The notes under the pieces are model-generated. The model worked only from the letters and a program-made list of their open reading frames with translations, had not been told where the DNA came from and did not search any database. A stretch of DNA of 43,589 bases from an uncultured Erysipelotrichaceae bacterium (GTDB lineage Bacteria; Bacillota_I; Bacilli_A; Erysipelotrichales; Erysipelotrichaceae). Below are positions 24,134-33,544 of this stretch, in pieces. The position numbers and the translations under genes are program-made. The stretch's first letter is position 1, and every line of letters begins with the position of its first letter. The stretch spans positions 1 to 43,589 of the forward strand of contig CALVCF010000020.1 of the NCBI GenBank assembly GCA_944325935.1, in the 5' to 3' direction.

Positions 24134-26246
24134 AAGCTCCTACGACCTTTAAACTGTGTGCTTTGGGCTTTCTGACTAAGAGATAGACCATCATCAATAA
24201 TACTATCACAGCTACGATCGTAAAGAAATCAAAGCTTCCATAGATGAACAAGTTGCCAAATTGGTTGATCATGAGAGCGACCGCATAAGCGAACAGGCAT
24301 TGATAGCCAACCGCTGCCAGCGTCCACTTGGCGTTATTCATCTCGCGCTTGATCGCACCGATCGCAGCAAAGCAGGGGGCACAAAGGAGATTGAAAGCTA
24401 AAAGGGCATAGCCACTTACAGGTGTAAAGCTCGTCGCCAAAGTTCCCCAGAATTCACTGCCTTCTTCGCTAGCTTCGGCAATACCGTAGATAATTCCATA
24501 GGTTACGACAAGATTTTCTTTAGCTACAAGGCCCATGAGCGTTGCAACTGTCGCTTGCCAATTGCCAAAACCCAAAGGTATGAAGATAAAGCTGATTGCT
24601 CGACCGATAATTGCAGCTAGCGAGTATTCGATCTCTAATGTATCAAGCATTCTGAATTGGCCATCTACGAAGCCAAAATTGGTCAACAGCCAGATCAAGA
24701 CCGTTGATAAGAAGATGATAGTCCCAGCTTTCTTAATGAAGCTCCATCCTCTTTCCCACATCGATCTTAAAACAGCAGTTGCCTTAGGAATGTGATATGC
24801 GGGTAATTCCATTACAAAGGGGGCGACCTCGCCCAAGAAGGGCTTAGTCTTCTTTAAGATGATTCCAGAGACGATAATAGCGACTACACCTAAGAAATAG
24901 GCACTTGGTGCGACCCACCACGCTTCATTAAAGAGGGCTCCGGCGATCATGGCGATGATCGGCAGTTTAGCACTACAAGGAATGAAGGTAGTAGTCATGA
25001 TGGTCATGCGGCGGTCTCTTTCGTTTTCGATCGTTCGAGAGGCCATAATGGCCGGTACACCACAACCTGTTCCAATAAGCATGGGAATGAAGGATTTACC
25101 ACTTAGGCCAAATTTCCTGAAGATCCTGTCCATGATGAAGGCGATCCGTGCCATATAGCCACATTCTTCTAGTATCGCCAGCAAGAAAAACAAGACTAGG
25201 ATCTGCGGTACGAAGCCCAGAATGGCGCCAAGGCCTGCGACGACTCCATCAAGGATCAAAGATTGAAGCCAAGGGACACAGTTGATCGACACTAAAAATG
25301 ACTCGACAGCCGGAGAGATGATCTCGCCAAATAAGACGTCATTGACCCAATCTGTGGCCATCGTACCAACAGTTGTGACAGAGATGTAATAGACAAGGGT
25401 CATTACAGCCACAAAGATCGGCAAAGCTAAGATACGATTGGTGACGATCTTGTCGATCTTATCAGAAATACTTTCTTTCGTGCTACTCTTACTTATATAA
25501 ATATTGCCAGTTACTTTTGTAATATACTCGTAGCGCTTAGAAGTTATGATCGATTCGATGTCATCATCATATTTTTTAGCTAAGGCCAAGGAAAGCTCTT
25601 TTGCTTGAGTTATCACTTTTGGATCTATCTTTTCTTTTTCAATGATCTTAGGATCATTTTCTAAGACCTTGATCGCAATAAAACGCTTAAAGGTATCATT
25701 AGACAGCTGCACTTCGATCTTGGCGATCGCCTCTTCAATATCCGCATCTAAGTAGTTTAGCTCCTGCGGTCTTTCTGCCTTCTTGATCAACTCCATGAGA
25801 TCGCCAAGTTCATTTTTGACAGCGCTGATCAAGCTACATTTAACGCCTAAATTCTTTTCAAGTTTTTTAAGATCGATCTCTTCGCCTCTTGCCCTTAAGC
25901 TATCAGCCATATTGATGGCGATGACCATAGGAACACCCAGATCTTTAACTTGTTCTGATAGATAGAGGTTTCTTTCTAGATTTGTTCCATCGACGATATT
26001 GATGATGGCGTCAGGTCTTTCATCAATAATATAATTACGGGCAATAACTTCCTCTAATGAATATGGCGATAAAGAATAAACACCCGGCAAGTCGATGATC
26101 TCGATCTTCTTATCGTTTTTATATTTACCGCTCTTCTTTTCGACTGTGACACCCGGCCAGTTACCGACATATTGATTAGAACCAGTGAGCGCATTAAACA
26201 AAGTCGTCTTACCACTGTTGGGATTACCTACTAAGGCTATCTTCAT
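24126..26246 (-). CDS. feoB: Ferrous iron transport protein B
   Basis: 706 residues. N-terminal GTPase: GNPNSGKTTLFNALTG (G1), WPGVTVEKKSG, IDLPGVYSLSPYS (G3), INMAD (G4 type). Then paired Gate/FeoB membrane domains with GVVAGLGAILGFVPQILVLFF near 345, LIGTGCGVPAIMASRTIENERDRR near 400 (Cys in the pore) and a final helix. Imports Fe(II). RBS AAGGAGG before the ATG, with an iron-box-like palindrome just upstream. Confidence 0.96.
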   Translation of the reverse strand: MKIALVGNPNSGKTTLFNALTGSNQYVGNWPGVTVEKKSGKYKNDKKIEIIDLPGVYSLSPYSLEEVIARNYIIDERPDAIINIVDGTNLERNLYLSEQVKDLGVPMVIAINMADSLRARGEEIDLKKLEKNLGVKCSLISAVKNELGDLMELIKKAERPQELNYLDADIEEAIAKIEVQLSNDTFKRFIAIKVLENDPKIIEKEKIDPKVITQAKELSLALAKKYDDDIESIITSKRYEYITKVTGNIYISKSSTKESISDKIDKIVTNRILALPIFVAVMTLVYYISVTTVGTMATDWVNDVLFGEIISPAVESFLVSINCVPWLQSLILDGVVAGLGAILGFVPQILVLFFLLAILEECGYMARIAFIMDRIFRKFGLSGKSFIPMLIGTGCGVPAIMASRTIENERDRRMTIMTTTFIPCSAKLPIIAMIAGALFNEAWWVAPSAYFLGVVAIIVSGIILKKTKPFLGEVAPFVMELPAYHIPKATAVLRSMWERGWSFIKKAGTIIFLSTVLIWLLTNFGFVDGQFRMLDTLEIEYSLAAIIGRAISFIFIPLGFGNWQATVATLMGLVAKENLVVTYGIIYGIAEASEEGSEFWGTLATSFTPVSGYALLAFNLLCAPCFAAIGAIKREMNNAKWTLAAVGYQCLFAYAVALMINQFGNLFIYGSFDFFTIVAVIVLLMMVYLLVRKPKAHSLKVVGAYE

Positions 26247-26259
26247 ACTTATCCTCCTT

Positions 26260-26275
26260 GTTAGTTTTACCTAAC
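26260..26275 (-). promoter_or_regulatory. TTAG-N6-CTAA box upstream of feoB
   Basis: GTTAGTTTTACCTAAC has 5-nt inverted arms with 6-nt spacer and lies just before the feoB RBS. It matches the shape of DtxR/MntR/IdeR metal-regulator sites and repeats the box upstream of the first feoA. Confidence 0.5.
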
Positions 26276-26284
26276 TTTAAATCA

Positions 26285-26509
26285 TTAAATAACTTCGATC
26301 ATCGCCGCATCTGCCTTGCGCAATGACAATTCATAACCACGGATCTTGACTTCGATTGGATCACCAAGCGGAGCTACCTTACGTACATAGACCTCGACAT
26401 TTTTGACTAGGCCCATATCCATGAGACGTCTTTTTGTGGCGCCTTCGCCATTGATCTTTAAGACCTTGACCGTTTCGCCAACTCTAACTTCATTAAGCGT
26501 CATATTCAT
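26285..26509 (-). CDS. feoA: FeoA domain protein (second copy)
   Basis: 74 residues, SH3-like FeoA fold: LNEVRVGETVKVLKINGEG, KRRLMDMGLVKNVEVYVRKV near 26 and DPIEVKIRGYELSLRKADA near 49. Cytoplasmic accessory of FeoB. Its ATG overlaps the end of the first feoA by 4 nt. Confidence 0.92.
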   Translation of the reverse strand: MNMTLNEVRVGETVKVLKINGEGATKRRLMDMGLVKNVEVYVRKVAPLGDPIEVKIRGYELSLRKADAAMIEVI

Positions 26510-26724
26510 TCCTCCCTGACATAGATATGATCAGCCAACTCCTTAGAAAGAGCCAAACGCACACCCTTGACACTGACGATCACACCGGCATGACCTTTTT
26601 GGATGACGGCAATCGATTCGCCTTCGATAAGACCCAGATCGGCCAAATGTTGACGCACATTACTCGTCATGATCTTTTGAATCATGACCATTTCATTGAT
26701 CCTCGCAAATGATAGGGGCATCAT
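26506..26724 (-). CDS. feoA: FeoA domain protein (first copy)
   Basis: 72 residues from the ATG at 26724, which follows AAAGGAGGAG; an in-frame codon at 26754 would begin inside the upstream operator and is unlikely. MTSNVRQHLADLGLIEGESI and VKGVRLALSKELADHI match FeoA. Two FeoA genes before FeoB is a common arrangement in this phylum. Confidence 0.9.
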   Translation of the reverse strand: MMPLSFARINEMVMIQKIMTSNVRQHLADLGLIEGESIAVIQKGHAGVIVSVKGVRLALSKELADHIYVREE

Positions 26725-26736
26725 ATCTCCTCCTTT

Positions 26737-26777
26737 GTTAGCTATATCTAACACAAGTATTGTAAGTCTTGCCTAAC
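26737..26777 (-). promoter_or_regulatory. Two iron-regulator-like boxes upstream of feoA
   Basis: GTTAGCTATATCTAAC (26737-26752) is a perfect 5-nt-arm palindrome. GTAAGTCTTGCCTAAC (26762-26777) is the same with one arm mismatch. Their starts are 25 bp apart. With the box at 26260 this makes three TTAG-N6-CTAA-type sites in one operon, a strong hint of a DtxR-family metal repressor. The regulator gene is not in the window. Confidence 0.6.
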
Positions 26778-26799
26778 TTATTGTCAAGCCTGATTATTA

Positions 26800-26828
26800 A
26801 CAAAAGACAGGGCCTTGAACCCTGTCTT
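26800..26828 (-). terminator. Terminator of the ltaS-like gene
   Basis: Stem AAGACAGGG / CCCTGTCTT (26804-26812 with 26820-26828), loop of 7, followed on the minus strand by TTTTG. Overlaps the stop codon. Confidence 0.7.
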
Positions 26829-28644
26829 ATTCATCTTTGATCGTTGTGACGACTTCATCCTGCACATCGAAGATATTGGCATATTCCAAGATCTTATATT
26901 GAGCGATAAGATCTTGATATGGCGCTGTCTTGTCATCATAAGAATAGTAATTGCCAGCGCTGTCAAAATAACCGCCTAAAGATAAAGAGGGAATATATTC
27001 GTAAAGATTATTGAGGAAGTTGCCGTATTCATTGGTTTCAAGGCCTGCTAAAGCCAAGACCTCCTGCATCAGATAATTGATCGAAGTATCTTTTAATTCC
27101 ACCTCAGGTAATTCAAAATTAGCCCAAATGACATAAGGAACACGGTATTTATTGATGATCTGACTGGGTTCTTCTGCATCTATGACACCCATCGCCATAT
27201 TCACAAATTCGTCTTCGATCCAAGGTTGATGATCCCCGTACATGATCACGATCGTCGGTTCTTCGACTTTAGAAAAATAGTCAACAACCTTCATGAAGGC
27301 CTCGTCAGTTTCGTTGATATAACTCAAATAAAACTCTGCTTTGGGATATTGGCCCTCATGACCGACTACCTCAACATCATGTCTTTCAAAAGTATCATAA
27401 CCGCCATGGTTTTGCATGGTGACATTGAATAAGAAAAGAGGTCTAGCTGGATCTTTATTTTCATAAAGATAGAACAGCTCTTCATAATTTGCGCTGTCGA
27501 TACAGAAGTCTTGATTGCCATAAACAGGTTCTGTATGCATGTTTTCAAGCGAGATAAACGCATCAAAACCAATCAGATCATAGACCTTGTTGCGGTTCCA
27601 GCCGTTGCCATAATAAGGGTGGAAGGCTAAAGTATCATAGCCGAGATCTTTCAAGTGCCAGACAAAGGAAGGAGTCTTAGTCTTGATATATTGTTGGTAG
27701 GGGACAGCACCTGAAGGTAAGAAGGTCTGGGTATTGCCGCTTAAGAATTCATATTCGATCTGGGAGGTGCCCCCACCGACGACTGAGGAATAAGCGTGAC
27801 CAAAGATGGCGTTATCAAGACTTTTAATGTTTTCCATGACCGGCTCTGAGAGCTCAATATTGCCAAACTCTTCAAAGTCTGCCCAGGATTCATTCATGAT
27901 CGCAATGATGTTGGGGCTTTCTGGCGCCGATGGATTCTCGATGATCAATTCCGACTCTTCGTTATTGCTTAAGATCGTTCTTACAGCCTCATAGGAATAA
28001 TCATCGGGTTCTTCCGGGTTCATAAATTGCATATTTAATAAAAACTCGGCGACTATGCCATGATCCCGATAGGCATTGCCTTGTTTCCAAGCATAGTAAG
28101 ATACACCCATGGCTTCAAGCTTAGTCGGGCTCATCACAAACGAGACCATGATAAGCATGACAAAGACAAAAGAGAGACGAGGGTATAGGCTCTTTTTGAA
28201 AAAATGGCGCTTGGGTAAGAGCTTAAAGCTCAATAAAAGATAGGCCGCAAAGATCAAACTGGCCAAAACGATATTGGCATTTAAGAAAAAGTGGTAGCCG
28301 CCCGCCACATTTAAAGCCGTCCCGATCGAAGCCAGATCCCAAGGCAGGATCGGCGAACCGCGAAAGGCATATATGTAAGTGTTGGCCAAGGCAAAACCAT
28401 AAAAGATCAGACCAGTCAACAAAACGCTGATCTTGATGTGATTACTTATGATCAACAAGAGATATTGTAAAGCCGCAATAATACAATAGTTCGCAAAGAC
28501 TTCGCCAAAACTGTAACCTAAAAGGTTAGCTCCAAAGGCATATTGACCTAAGATGAAAAAGATAAAAGGCGCCAAGATAAGGGTGGCGATCTCTTCATAT
28601 TCAAGATTCATTAAGCGTGAAAAATGCTTTAATTTCATTTTCAT
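26827..28644 (-). CDS. ltaS: LtaS-type sulfatase-fold glycerophosphate transferase
   Basis: 605 residues. Five membrane helices in the first 180 residues, then an extracellular sulfatase-like domain. IAIMNESWADF near 246 (metal-binding Glu), GGGTSQIEYEFLSG near 291 (nucleophile Thr about 293), FHPYYGNGWNR near 347 and MYGDHQPW near 465 (metal Asp/His) are the LTA synthase family motifs. Builds polyglycerolphosphate chains or related envelope modifications. Member of a broad family, so a side role (primase or phosphoethanolamine-like transfer) cannot be excluded. Confidence 0.88.
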   Translation of the reverse strand: MKMKLKHFSRLMNLEYEEIATLILAPFIFFILGQYAFGANLLGYSFGEVFANYCIIAALQYLLLIISNHIKISVLLTGLIFYGFALANTYIYAFRGSPILPWDLASIGTALNVAGGYHFFLNANIVLASLIFAAYLLLSFKLLPKRHFFKKSLYPRLSFVFVMLIMVSFVMSPTKLEAMGVSYYAWKQGNAYRDHGIVAEFLLNMQFMNPEEPDDYSYEAVRTILSNNEESELIIENPSAPESPNIIAIMNESWADFEEFGNIELSEPVMENIKSLDNAIFGHAYSSVVGGGTSQIEYEFLSGNTQTFLPSGAVPYQQYIKTKTPSFVWHLKDLGYDTLAFHPYYGNGWNRNKVYDLIGFDAFISLENMHTEPVYGNQDFCIDSANYEELFYLYENKDPARPLFLFNVTMQNHGGYDTFERHDVEVVGHEGQYPKAEFYLSYINETDEAFMKVVDYFSKVEEPTIVIMYGDHQPWIEDEFVNMAMGVIDAEEPSQIINKYRVPYVIWANFELPEVELKDTSINYLMQEVLALAGLETNEYGNFLNNLYEYIPSLSLGGYFDSAGNYYSYDDKTAPYQDLIAQYKILEYANIFDVQDEVVTTIKDE

Positions 28645-28739
28645 GGACCTATTATAGGATAAAATGTTAAAAATAGGTAATATTTAAGAAAAATTTTAGA
28701 TTATCCGTTTAGAATAGAAGTAGAAAGAAGGTATAGATC

Positions 28740-29504
28740 ATGGCAATCTACAAAGACATCCTCAAGGGCAAGGTCGCCGTTATTACCGGTACGACCTCTG
28801 GGATCGGCAAGGGCCTGGCTCTAGGTTTTGCAAAACAGGGCGCAATCGTCGTCGGTAGCGGTCGTAGGGAAAACTTGGGGCAAGAGGTAGCCGCAAAGAT
28901 CAAAAGCGATGGCGGTGAAGCTATGTTCATCAAAACCGATGTCACTGATCACTTGGCCATCAAACATTTGATCGATGAGACAGTCAATACTTACGGGCGG
29001 ATCGACATTCTTGTCAACAACGCCGCCTATGAGCCCACTAAACTTTTTATGGATAATACTTACGAAGACTATCGCAAGGTCATCGATACCAACCTCGGCT
29101 CCTATGTCATGGCCAGCATCTACGCATTAAAATACATGAAGCAGCAACAAAGCGGCAAGATCTTAAATATCAACTCCGTCACCGCCATCCAGCAAGTACC
29201 CGGTGTTGGCATGTATTCACTAGCCAAGGCCGCGATCTCTAATCTCACAAAAGTCATCGCCCTAGAAAATGCCAAAGATGGAATACGTTGTAACGAGATC
29301 AACCCCGGTCTTATCCTGGCCGGTGAATTTGAGAAAGCTGAAGTGCGAGAATGGGCTAAAGAAGCGATCGAAAAGATGACACCTGTTGCCCGACTTGGCA
29401 AAGTAGAAGAGATCGTCCATGCCGCCTTGTATCTTTTAAGCGATGAGGCTGATTTCTGTAACGGTACTTCGCTTTTGGTCGACGGTGGAAGGCATCTTAT
29501 ATAA
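28740..29504 (+). CDS. SDR-family oxidoreductase (glucose-dehydrogenase-like)
   Basis: 254 residues. TGTTSGIGKGLALGFAKQG near 16, NNAAYEPT near 96, INSVTAIQQ near 148, YSLAKAAISNL near 159 (Tyr/Lys) and LLVDGGRHL at the end. GSGRREN after the second strand, with Arg residues, suggests a preference for NADP. Divergent from ltaS; 13 nt before the GltD-like gene, so probably the first gene of an NADP-related operon with it and NAD kinase. Substrate unknown. Confidence 0.88.
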   Translation: MAIYKDILKGKVAVITGTTSGIGKGLALGFAKQGAIVVGSGRRENLGQEVAAKIKSDGGEAMFIKTDVTDHLAIKHLIDETVNTYGRIDILVNNAAYEPTKLFMDNTYEDYRKVIDTNLGSYVMASIYALKYMKQQQSGKILNINSVTAIQQVPGVGMYSLAKAAISNLTKVIALENAKDGIRCNEINPGLILAGEFEKAEVREWAKEAIEKMTPVARLGKVEEIVHAALYLLSDEADFCNGTSLLVDGGRHLI

Positions 29505-29517
29505 TAAGGAATAAATT

Positions 29518-30843
29518 ATGGATCTTTTAAAAAGAGTTTTAATGGAAGAAAGAAAGCCTAGGGAGCGCATTCAAGACTTCGCGCCTTTTAAGTTTGGCTA
29601 TGATGATATTAAGGTAAAAGAAGAGGCAACGCGCTGTCTGCATTGTCTTAATCCGCGTTGTGTCAAGGCCTGCCCGGTCCACAATCGCATCCCCGATTTT
29701 ATTTTAAAAGTAAAAGAGGATGATATTAAAGGCGCCTATCAGATATTGATGGATCAGACGATCTTACCTGAGATCTGTGCGACCGTTTGCCCCCACGAAA
29801 GCCAATGTGAAGGAGCCTGTGTCAGGGGAATCAAAGGAGAAAGTGTCAATATCGGCGCAATTGAGCGCTATATCGCTAAATACATGCGCCTAAATGCTTT
29901 GGATAAGGTCCAAAGCCAAAAGAAGAAGGACCTGAGGGTCGCTTGTGTTGGCAGCGGGCCGGCTGGTTTAGCCTTTGCGCTGTCTTTGGCGCAAAAGGGC
30001 GTTCAAGTCGAGATCTTTGAAAAAGAATCATATCTTGGCGGGGTACTCACCTGGGGCATTCCCTCTTACCGCTTAGAAAAAGAAGCTGTTTTAAATATCT
30101 TTAAGAAATTAGAGGAGTTGAAGGTGATCACTCATCTTCAACACGAGGTCACTGATTTAAATGAACTAAAGGACTTTGATGCCATCTTCTTGGCAACCGG
30201 GGCTGAAATCGGAAATCGCCTTTGGTTAGATAATGAAGACTTGCCTCAGGTCTATGAAGCTAGAAAATTCTTGGAAAAGACCAATTTCGAGCATCGATTA
30301 GATAACGCGATCAAGAATATCATGGTCGTGGGCGGTGGTAATGTCGCCATGGATTGCGCCCGCAATGCCTTGCGTCTTAAGGGAGTCGAAAATGTCTACC
30401 TCGTCTATCGCCGCAGCAGAGAAGAAATGCCAGCCGCCAAAGAAGAATTAAAAGAAGCGCTGGAAGAAGGCGTTAAGTTCTATCCTTTGACCAATCCCGC
30501 TAAAATCCTGGGCAATCAAAAGCTTGAAAAGGTCGTTTGCACCAAGATGAAACTAGGCGATAAGGATGAAAGCGGACGCCGGCGGCCCGTCGCCACCGAT
30601 GAGACGATCGAGTTTGCGGTCGATGCCCTAGTCTTGGCCTTAGGTTTTAAGGTGAAGGATCATCATTTCGATCTTAAGACCAGCGATAAGAATCTCATCC
30701 TCGTAAATGAAGATATGGAAAGCTCTTCCGCAAAAGTCTTGGCAGGGGGAGATGTCGTAAATGGTGCCCTCACCGTCGTTTCAGCGATGCGCGATGGACT
30801 AAAAGCGGCCAAGACTATCCTAAAGAGGTACCAATATGAGTAA
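29518..30843 (+). CDS. gltD: NADPH-dependent glutamate synthase small-subunit-like flavoprotein
   Basis: 441 residues. N-terminal Fe-S part with RCLHCLNPRCVKACPVHNRI near 39 and CATVCPHESQCEGACVRG near 84 (Cys ligands), FAD fold VACVGSGPAGLAFALSLAQ near 140, NADPH fold NIMVVGGGNVAMDCARNALR near 275, and ALVLALGF near 370. This is the GltD/homotetrameric glutamate synthase/NfnB family. Without a GltB-type large subunit in view its reaction may be glutamate synthesis or transhydrogenation. It overlaps the NAD kinase gene by 8 nt. Confidence 0.85.
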   Translation: MDLLKRVLMEERKPRERIQDFAPFKFGYDDIKVKEEATRCLHCLNPRCVKACPVHNRIPDFILKVKEDDIKGAYQILMDQTILPEICATVCPHESQCEGACVRGIKGESVNIGAIERYIAKYMRLNALDKVQSQKKKDLRVACVGSGPAGLAFALSLAQKGVQVEIFEKESYLGGVLTWGIPSYRLEKEAVLNIFKKLEELKVITHLQHEVTDLNELKDFDAIFLATGAEIGNRLWLDNEDLPQVYEARKFLEKTNFEHRLDNAIKNIMVVGGGNVAMDCARNALRLKGVENVYLVYRRSREEMPAAKEELKEALEEGVKFYPLTNPAKILGNQKLEKVVCTKMKLGDKDESGRRRPVATDETIEFAVDALVLALGFKVKDHHFDLKTSDKNLILVNEDMESSSAKVLAGGDVVNGALTVVSAMRDGLKAAKTILKRYQYE

Positions 30844-31570
30844 GTGCTGGCTTATCCCCAATCGCAAAAAAGAAAAGACGCCTAAAGCCTTAAGCACTGT
30901 TGAAGCGCTCTTGACAAAGCTTGGACAAGACTTTGAAGTAATCGATCTTCACGATGAAGATCACGATTTTAAAAGCGATGATTTTATCTTATTTCTCGGA
31001 GGCGATGGAACCTTTTTAAGATGCGCCCGTCTGGCTTATCGCTACGATATGGGTATAGCTGGCATCAATACCGGAACCTTAGGCTTTTTAACTAACGCCA
31101 GCCAGAATGAGATCGATACCTGGCTTACTTGTTTTATCAAAAAAGAAAAGCGCCTTGAAAATTGCCCGCTTTTAGCGATGAGTTGTGAGGGTTTTATTCA
31201 AGAACCCATCATCAATGATATCGTCTTGCATTCCCTGGGCGCCTATAACAATTTTGAGGTCTATTATAAAGATGAGCTCATCTATAAAACCAGCGCCAGC
31301 GCCCTCATCATCGCCAGCGGGATCGGCTCGACCGGGATCAACCTTTCAGCATACGGTCCGGTCATTATGAGAGAATCGCATAACGTAGCCCTGACGCCAA
31401 TCTGTGCCCTTTTAGGCAAGGGCTATAGCTTGGTCGTACCCTTAGAAGCAAAGTTATCGATCGCAAGCAAAGAAGCCTTTAATCTTGAGATCGACGGCAA
31501 AAGCCGCATCGATACCCATCATAAGATCGAGGTCTATGCAGCCAAAAAGAAATTAAAGCACTTACTATAG
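30836..31570 (+). CDS. nadK: NAD kinase
   Basis: 244 residues. LFLGGDGTFLRCARLAY puts the GGDG motif at about 55-58; INTGTLGFLTNAS near 81 and GIGSTGINLSAYGPVI near 160 complete the family pattern (usually GSTAY). Phosphorylates NAD to NADP. Translationally coupled to the upstream NADPH-using flavoprotein. Confidence 0.92.
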   Translation: MSKCWLIPNRKKEKTPKALSTVEALLTKLGQDFEVIDLHDEDHDFKSDDFILFLGGDGTFLRCARLAYRYDMGIAGINTGTLGFLTNASQNEIDTWLTCFIKKEKRLENCPLLAMSCEGFIQEPIINDIVLHSLGAYNNFEVYYKDELIYKTSASALIIASGIGSTGINLSAYGPVIMRESHNVALTPICALLGKGYSLVVPLEAKLSIASKEAFNLEIDGKSRIDTHHKIEVYAAKKKLKHLL

Positions 31571-31576
31571 TTGATG

Positions 31577-31610
31577 GACTGTTGATAATATTTCTCAACA
31601 GTCTTTTTTT
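31577..31610 (+). terminator. Terminator after nadK
   Basis: Stem GACTGTTGA (31577-31585) / TCAACAGTC (31595-31603) followed by T7. Between it and the next terminator (31611-31755) nothing is recognised. Confidence 0.85.
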
Positions 31611-31755
31611 ATCGCTTCATTTATCTTATTTGTGATAGATATAGGTGCTGATCAAATACAGCTTTTTAGCCTGGACCGCTTTAAGAGCCAGACAAGACAT
31701 AGATCAAAAAATAAGCGATCATGTCATATCATTTACACCCTTCAAGCCAGCCCAT

Positions 31756-31793
31756 AAAAAAGCTATCTCCTGAAGTGATTTATTGAGATAGCT
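31756..31793 (-). terminator. Terminator after argS
   Basis: Minus-strand stem AGCTATCTC / GAGATAGCT (31761-31769 with 31785-31793), loop of 15, followed by a run of T (31756-31760). Starts about 25 nt after the argS stop. Confidence 0.75.
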
Positions 31794-31817
31794 GTTTGTT
31801 TCAAGATAAAAGGTTTT

Positions 31818-33464
31818 TTACATTACATCCGGCGCGTCGATCCCTAATAGATCTAAGGCGTTTTTAAAGGTGATCTCCGTAGCTTTTAAAAGAGCGCATC
31901 TTTCGTTGCTCAGCTCAGGATTTGCGGGGTCATTGACTTTGCATGAAGCGTAGAAGGCGTGGAAGTATTGCGCCAGCTTTTGCAAGTAGACCGTTACTTT
32001 ATTGGGGCTGCGATCCTTTGCGCTGATAGCGACGACATTGGGGAACTCGCTTAGCTGTTTTAAAAGATCGCTCTCTTTTTCGCTGGTTAATAAATTATAA
32101 GTGTCCTGTTTATGGAAGTCGCCCATCTGCCTTAGGATCGAAGCGATCCTGGCGTGGGCATATTGAACATAGTAGACCGGGTTGTCATTGCTTTTTTTGC
32201 GGGCCAGACCCAAATCGAAATCTAGATGGGTGTCAAGAGCGCGCGAGATAAAGAAATAGCGTGCAGCATCAACTCCAATATCTTCGCACAGTTCTCTTAA
32301 AGTAACGGCATTGCCAGTCCTTTTAGACATCTTGACTTCTTCTCCGTTTTCTACAAGCCGTACCATTTGGATGATATCGACCTCTAAGCGCTCGCTATCA
32401 TAGCCCAGGGCTTTTAAAGCGGCTTTCATCCGCGGGATATAGCCATGATGATCAGCTCCCCAGAAATTGACGAGTTTTTCATAACCGCGCTCTAACTTAT
32501 CGACATGATAAGCAATATCAGGGGTCAGGTAAGTGTAAAAACCATCGCTTTTTTTAAGAACGCGATCTTTCTCATCGCCATATTCACTCGCCTTAAACCA
32601 TAAAGCTCCTTCTTTTTCATAGCTCAGGCCTTTTTCTTTCAGTTCTGCTACAATCTTTTCAACCTTGCCGCTTTCATATAAGGAAGTTTCATAGAAATAA
32701 TGGTCAAAACTGCATCTAAAATAAGCGAGGTCGTTTTTGATCCTTTCGATCTCAAGTTCCTTGCCCCTTTGTTTAAAATAGGGCAAGACAATGCTGTCGT
32801 CTTCATTCAGCCACTTATCGCCTTCTTCTTGGGCGATCTTGATCGCGATATTTTGAACGTCCTTACCCATATAGCCATCTTGCGGGATCGAGAAATCCAA
32901 GCCAAAATACTCACGATATCTAGCTTTGATCGACAAGGCCAGCATATCGATCTGGTTGCCGGCGTCATTGACATAGTATTCTCTTAAGACCTCATAGCCG
33001 GCGGCCTTTAAGATCCGGGCGACACTATCGCCCCAGGCGGCCCCTCTGGCATGACCCAGATGTAAGATCCCGGTAGGATTGGCGCTGACATACTCCAAAA
33101 GAACGCTATGGCCCTGGCCGCTATCGTTTTCACCATATTGGCAGTCCTTTTCAAGGATCGTATTAATGATACTGGAAAGAGCTGTTTTCTTCATGTAGAA
33201 ATTGATAAAGCCCGGTCCGGCTATCTCGATCTTTTCAACGCTGTTGACTTCTTCTTGCAGCGTCTTTATCAATTCACCTGCGATATCTTTGGGGCTTTTA
33301 TGCAAAACTTTAGCTAAGCGCATGGCGATATTGGTGGCGTAGTCGCCGTTATTATTATCTTTGGGTATTTCGATCATGACCTCGTTCTCTTTAGGTTCAT
33401 AATCAAATCTTTTCTTGATGCTGTCTTTTATACTATTGATCAAATCAAGCTCGATCTTATTCAT
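31818..33464 (-). CDS. argS: Arginyl-tRNA synthetase
   Basis: 548 residues from the ATG at 33464, which follows AAGGAGG; a further upstream ATG (33494) lacks an RBS. Class I motifs: SANPTGILHLGHARGAAWGD near 122 (HIGH) and VKMSKRTGNAVTLRE near 380 (KMSKS). N-terminal additional domain and DALRP anticodon domain (QYAHARIASILRQ) are present. Essential housekeeping enzyme. A backbone marker. Confidence 0.96.
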   Translation of the reverse strand: MNKIELDLINSIKDSIKKRFDYEPKENEVMIEIPKDNNNGDYATNIAMRLAKVLHKSPKDIAGELIKTLQEEVNSVEKIEIAGPGFINFYMKKTALSSIINTILEKDCQYGENDSGQGHSVLLEYVSANPTGILHLGHARGAAWGDSVARILKAAGYEVLREYYVNDAGNQIDMLALSIKARYREYFGLDFSIPQDGYMGKDVQNIAIKIAQEEGDKWLNEDDSIVLPYFKQRGKELEIERIKNDLAYFRCSFDHYFYETSLYESGKVEKIVAELKEKGLSYEKEGALWFKASEYGDEKDRVLKKSDGFYTYLTPDIAYHVDKLERGYEKLVNFWGADHHGYIPRMKAALKALGYDSERLEVDIIQMVRLVENGEEVKMSKRTGNAVTLRELCEDIGVDAARYFFISRALDTHLDFDLGLARKKSNDNPVYYVQYAHARIASILRQMGDFHKQDTYNLLTSEKESDLLKQLSEFPNVVAISAKDRSPNKVTVYLQKLAQYFHAFYASCKVNDPANPELSNERCALLKATEITFKNALDLLGIDAPDVM

Positions 33465-33544
33465 ACGTATCCTCCTTATTTGCCCATATATCATACCATA
33501 GCTTTTTCATTTAGAGTATAATGGATACGTTTAGAGGTTTTAAT

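Noticed and set aside
26725-26754. Longer start for the first FeoA at 26754
   Set aside because: It would begin within the operator palindrome and has no RBS, while the ATG at 26724 follows AAAGGAGGAG.
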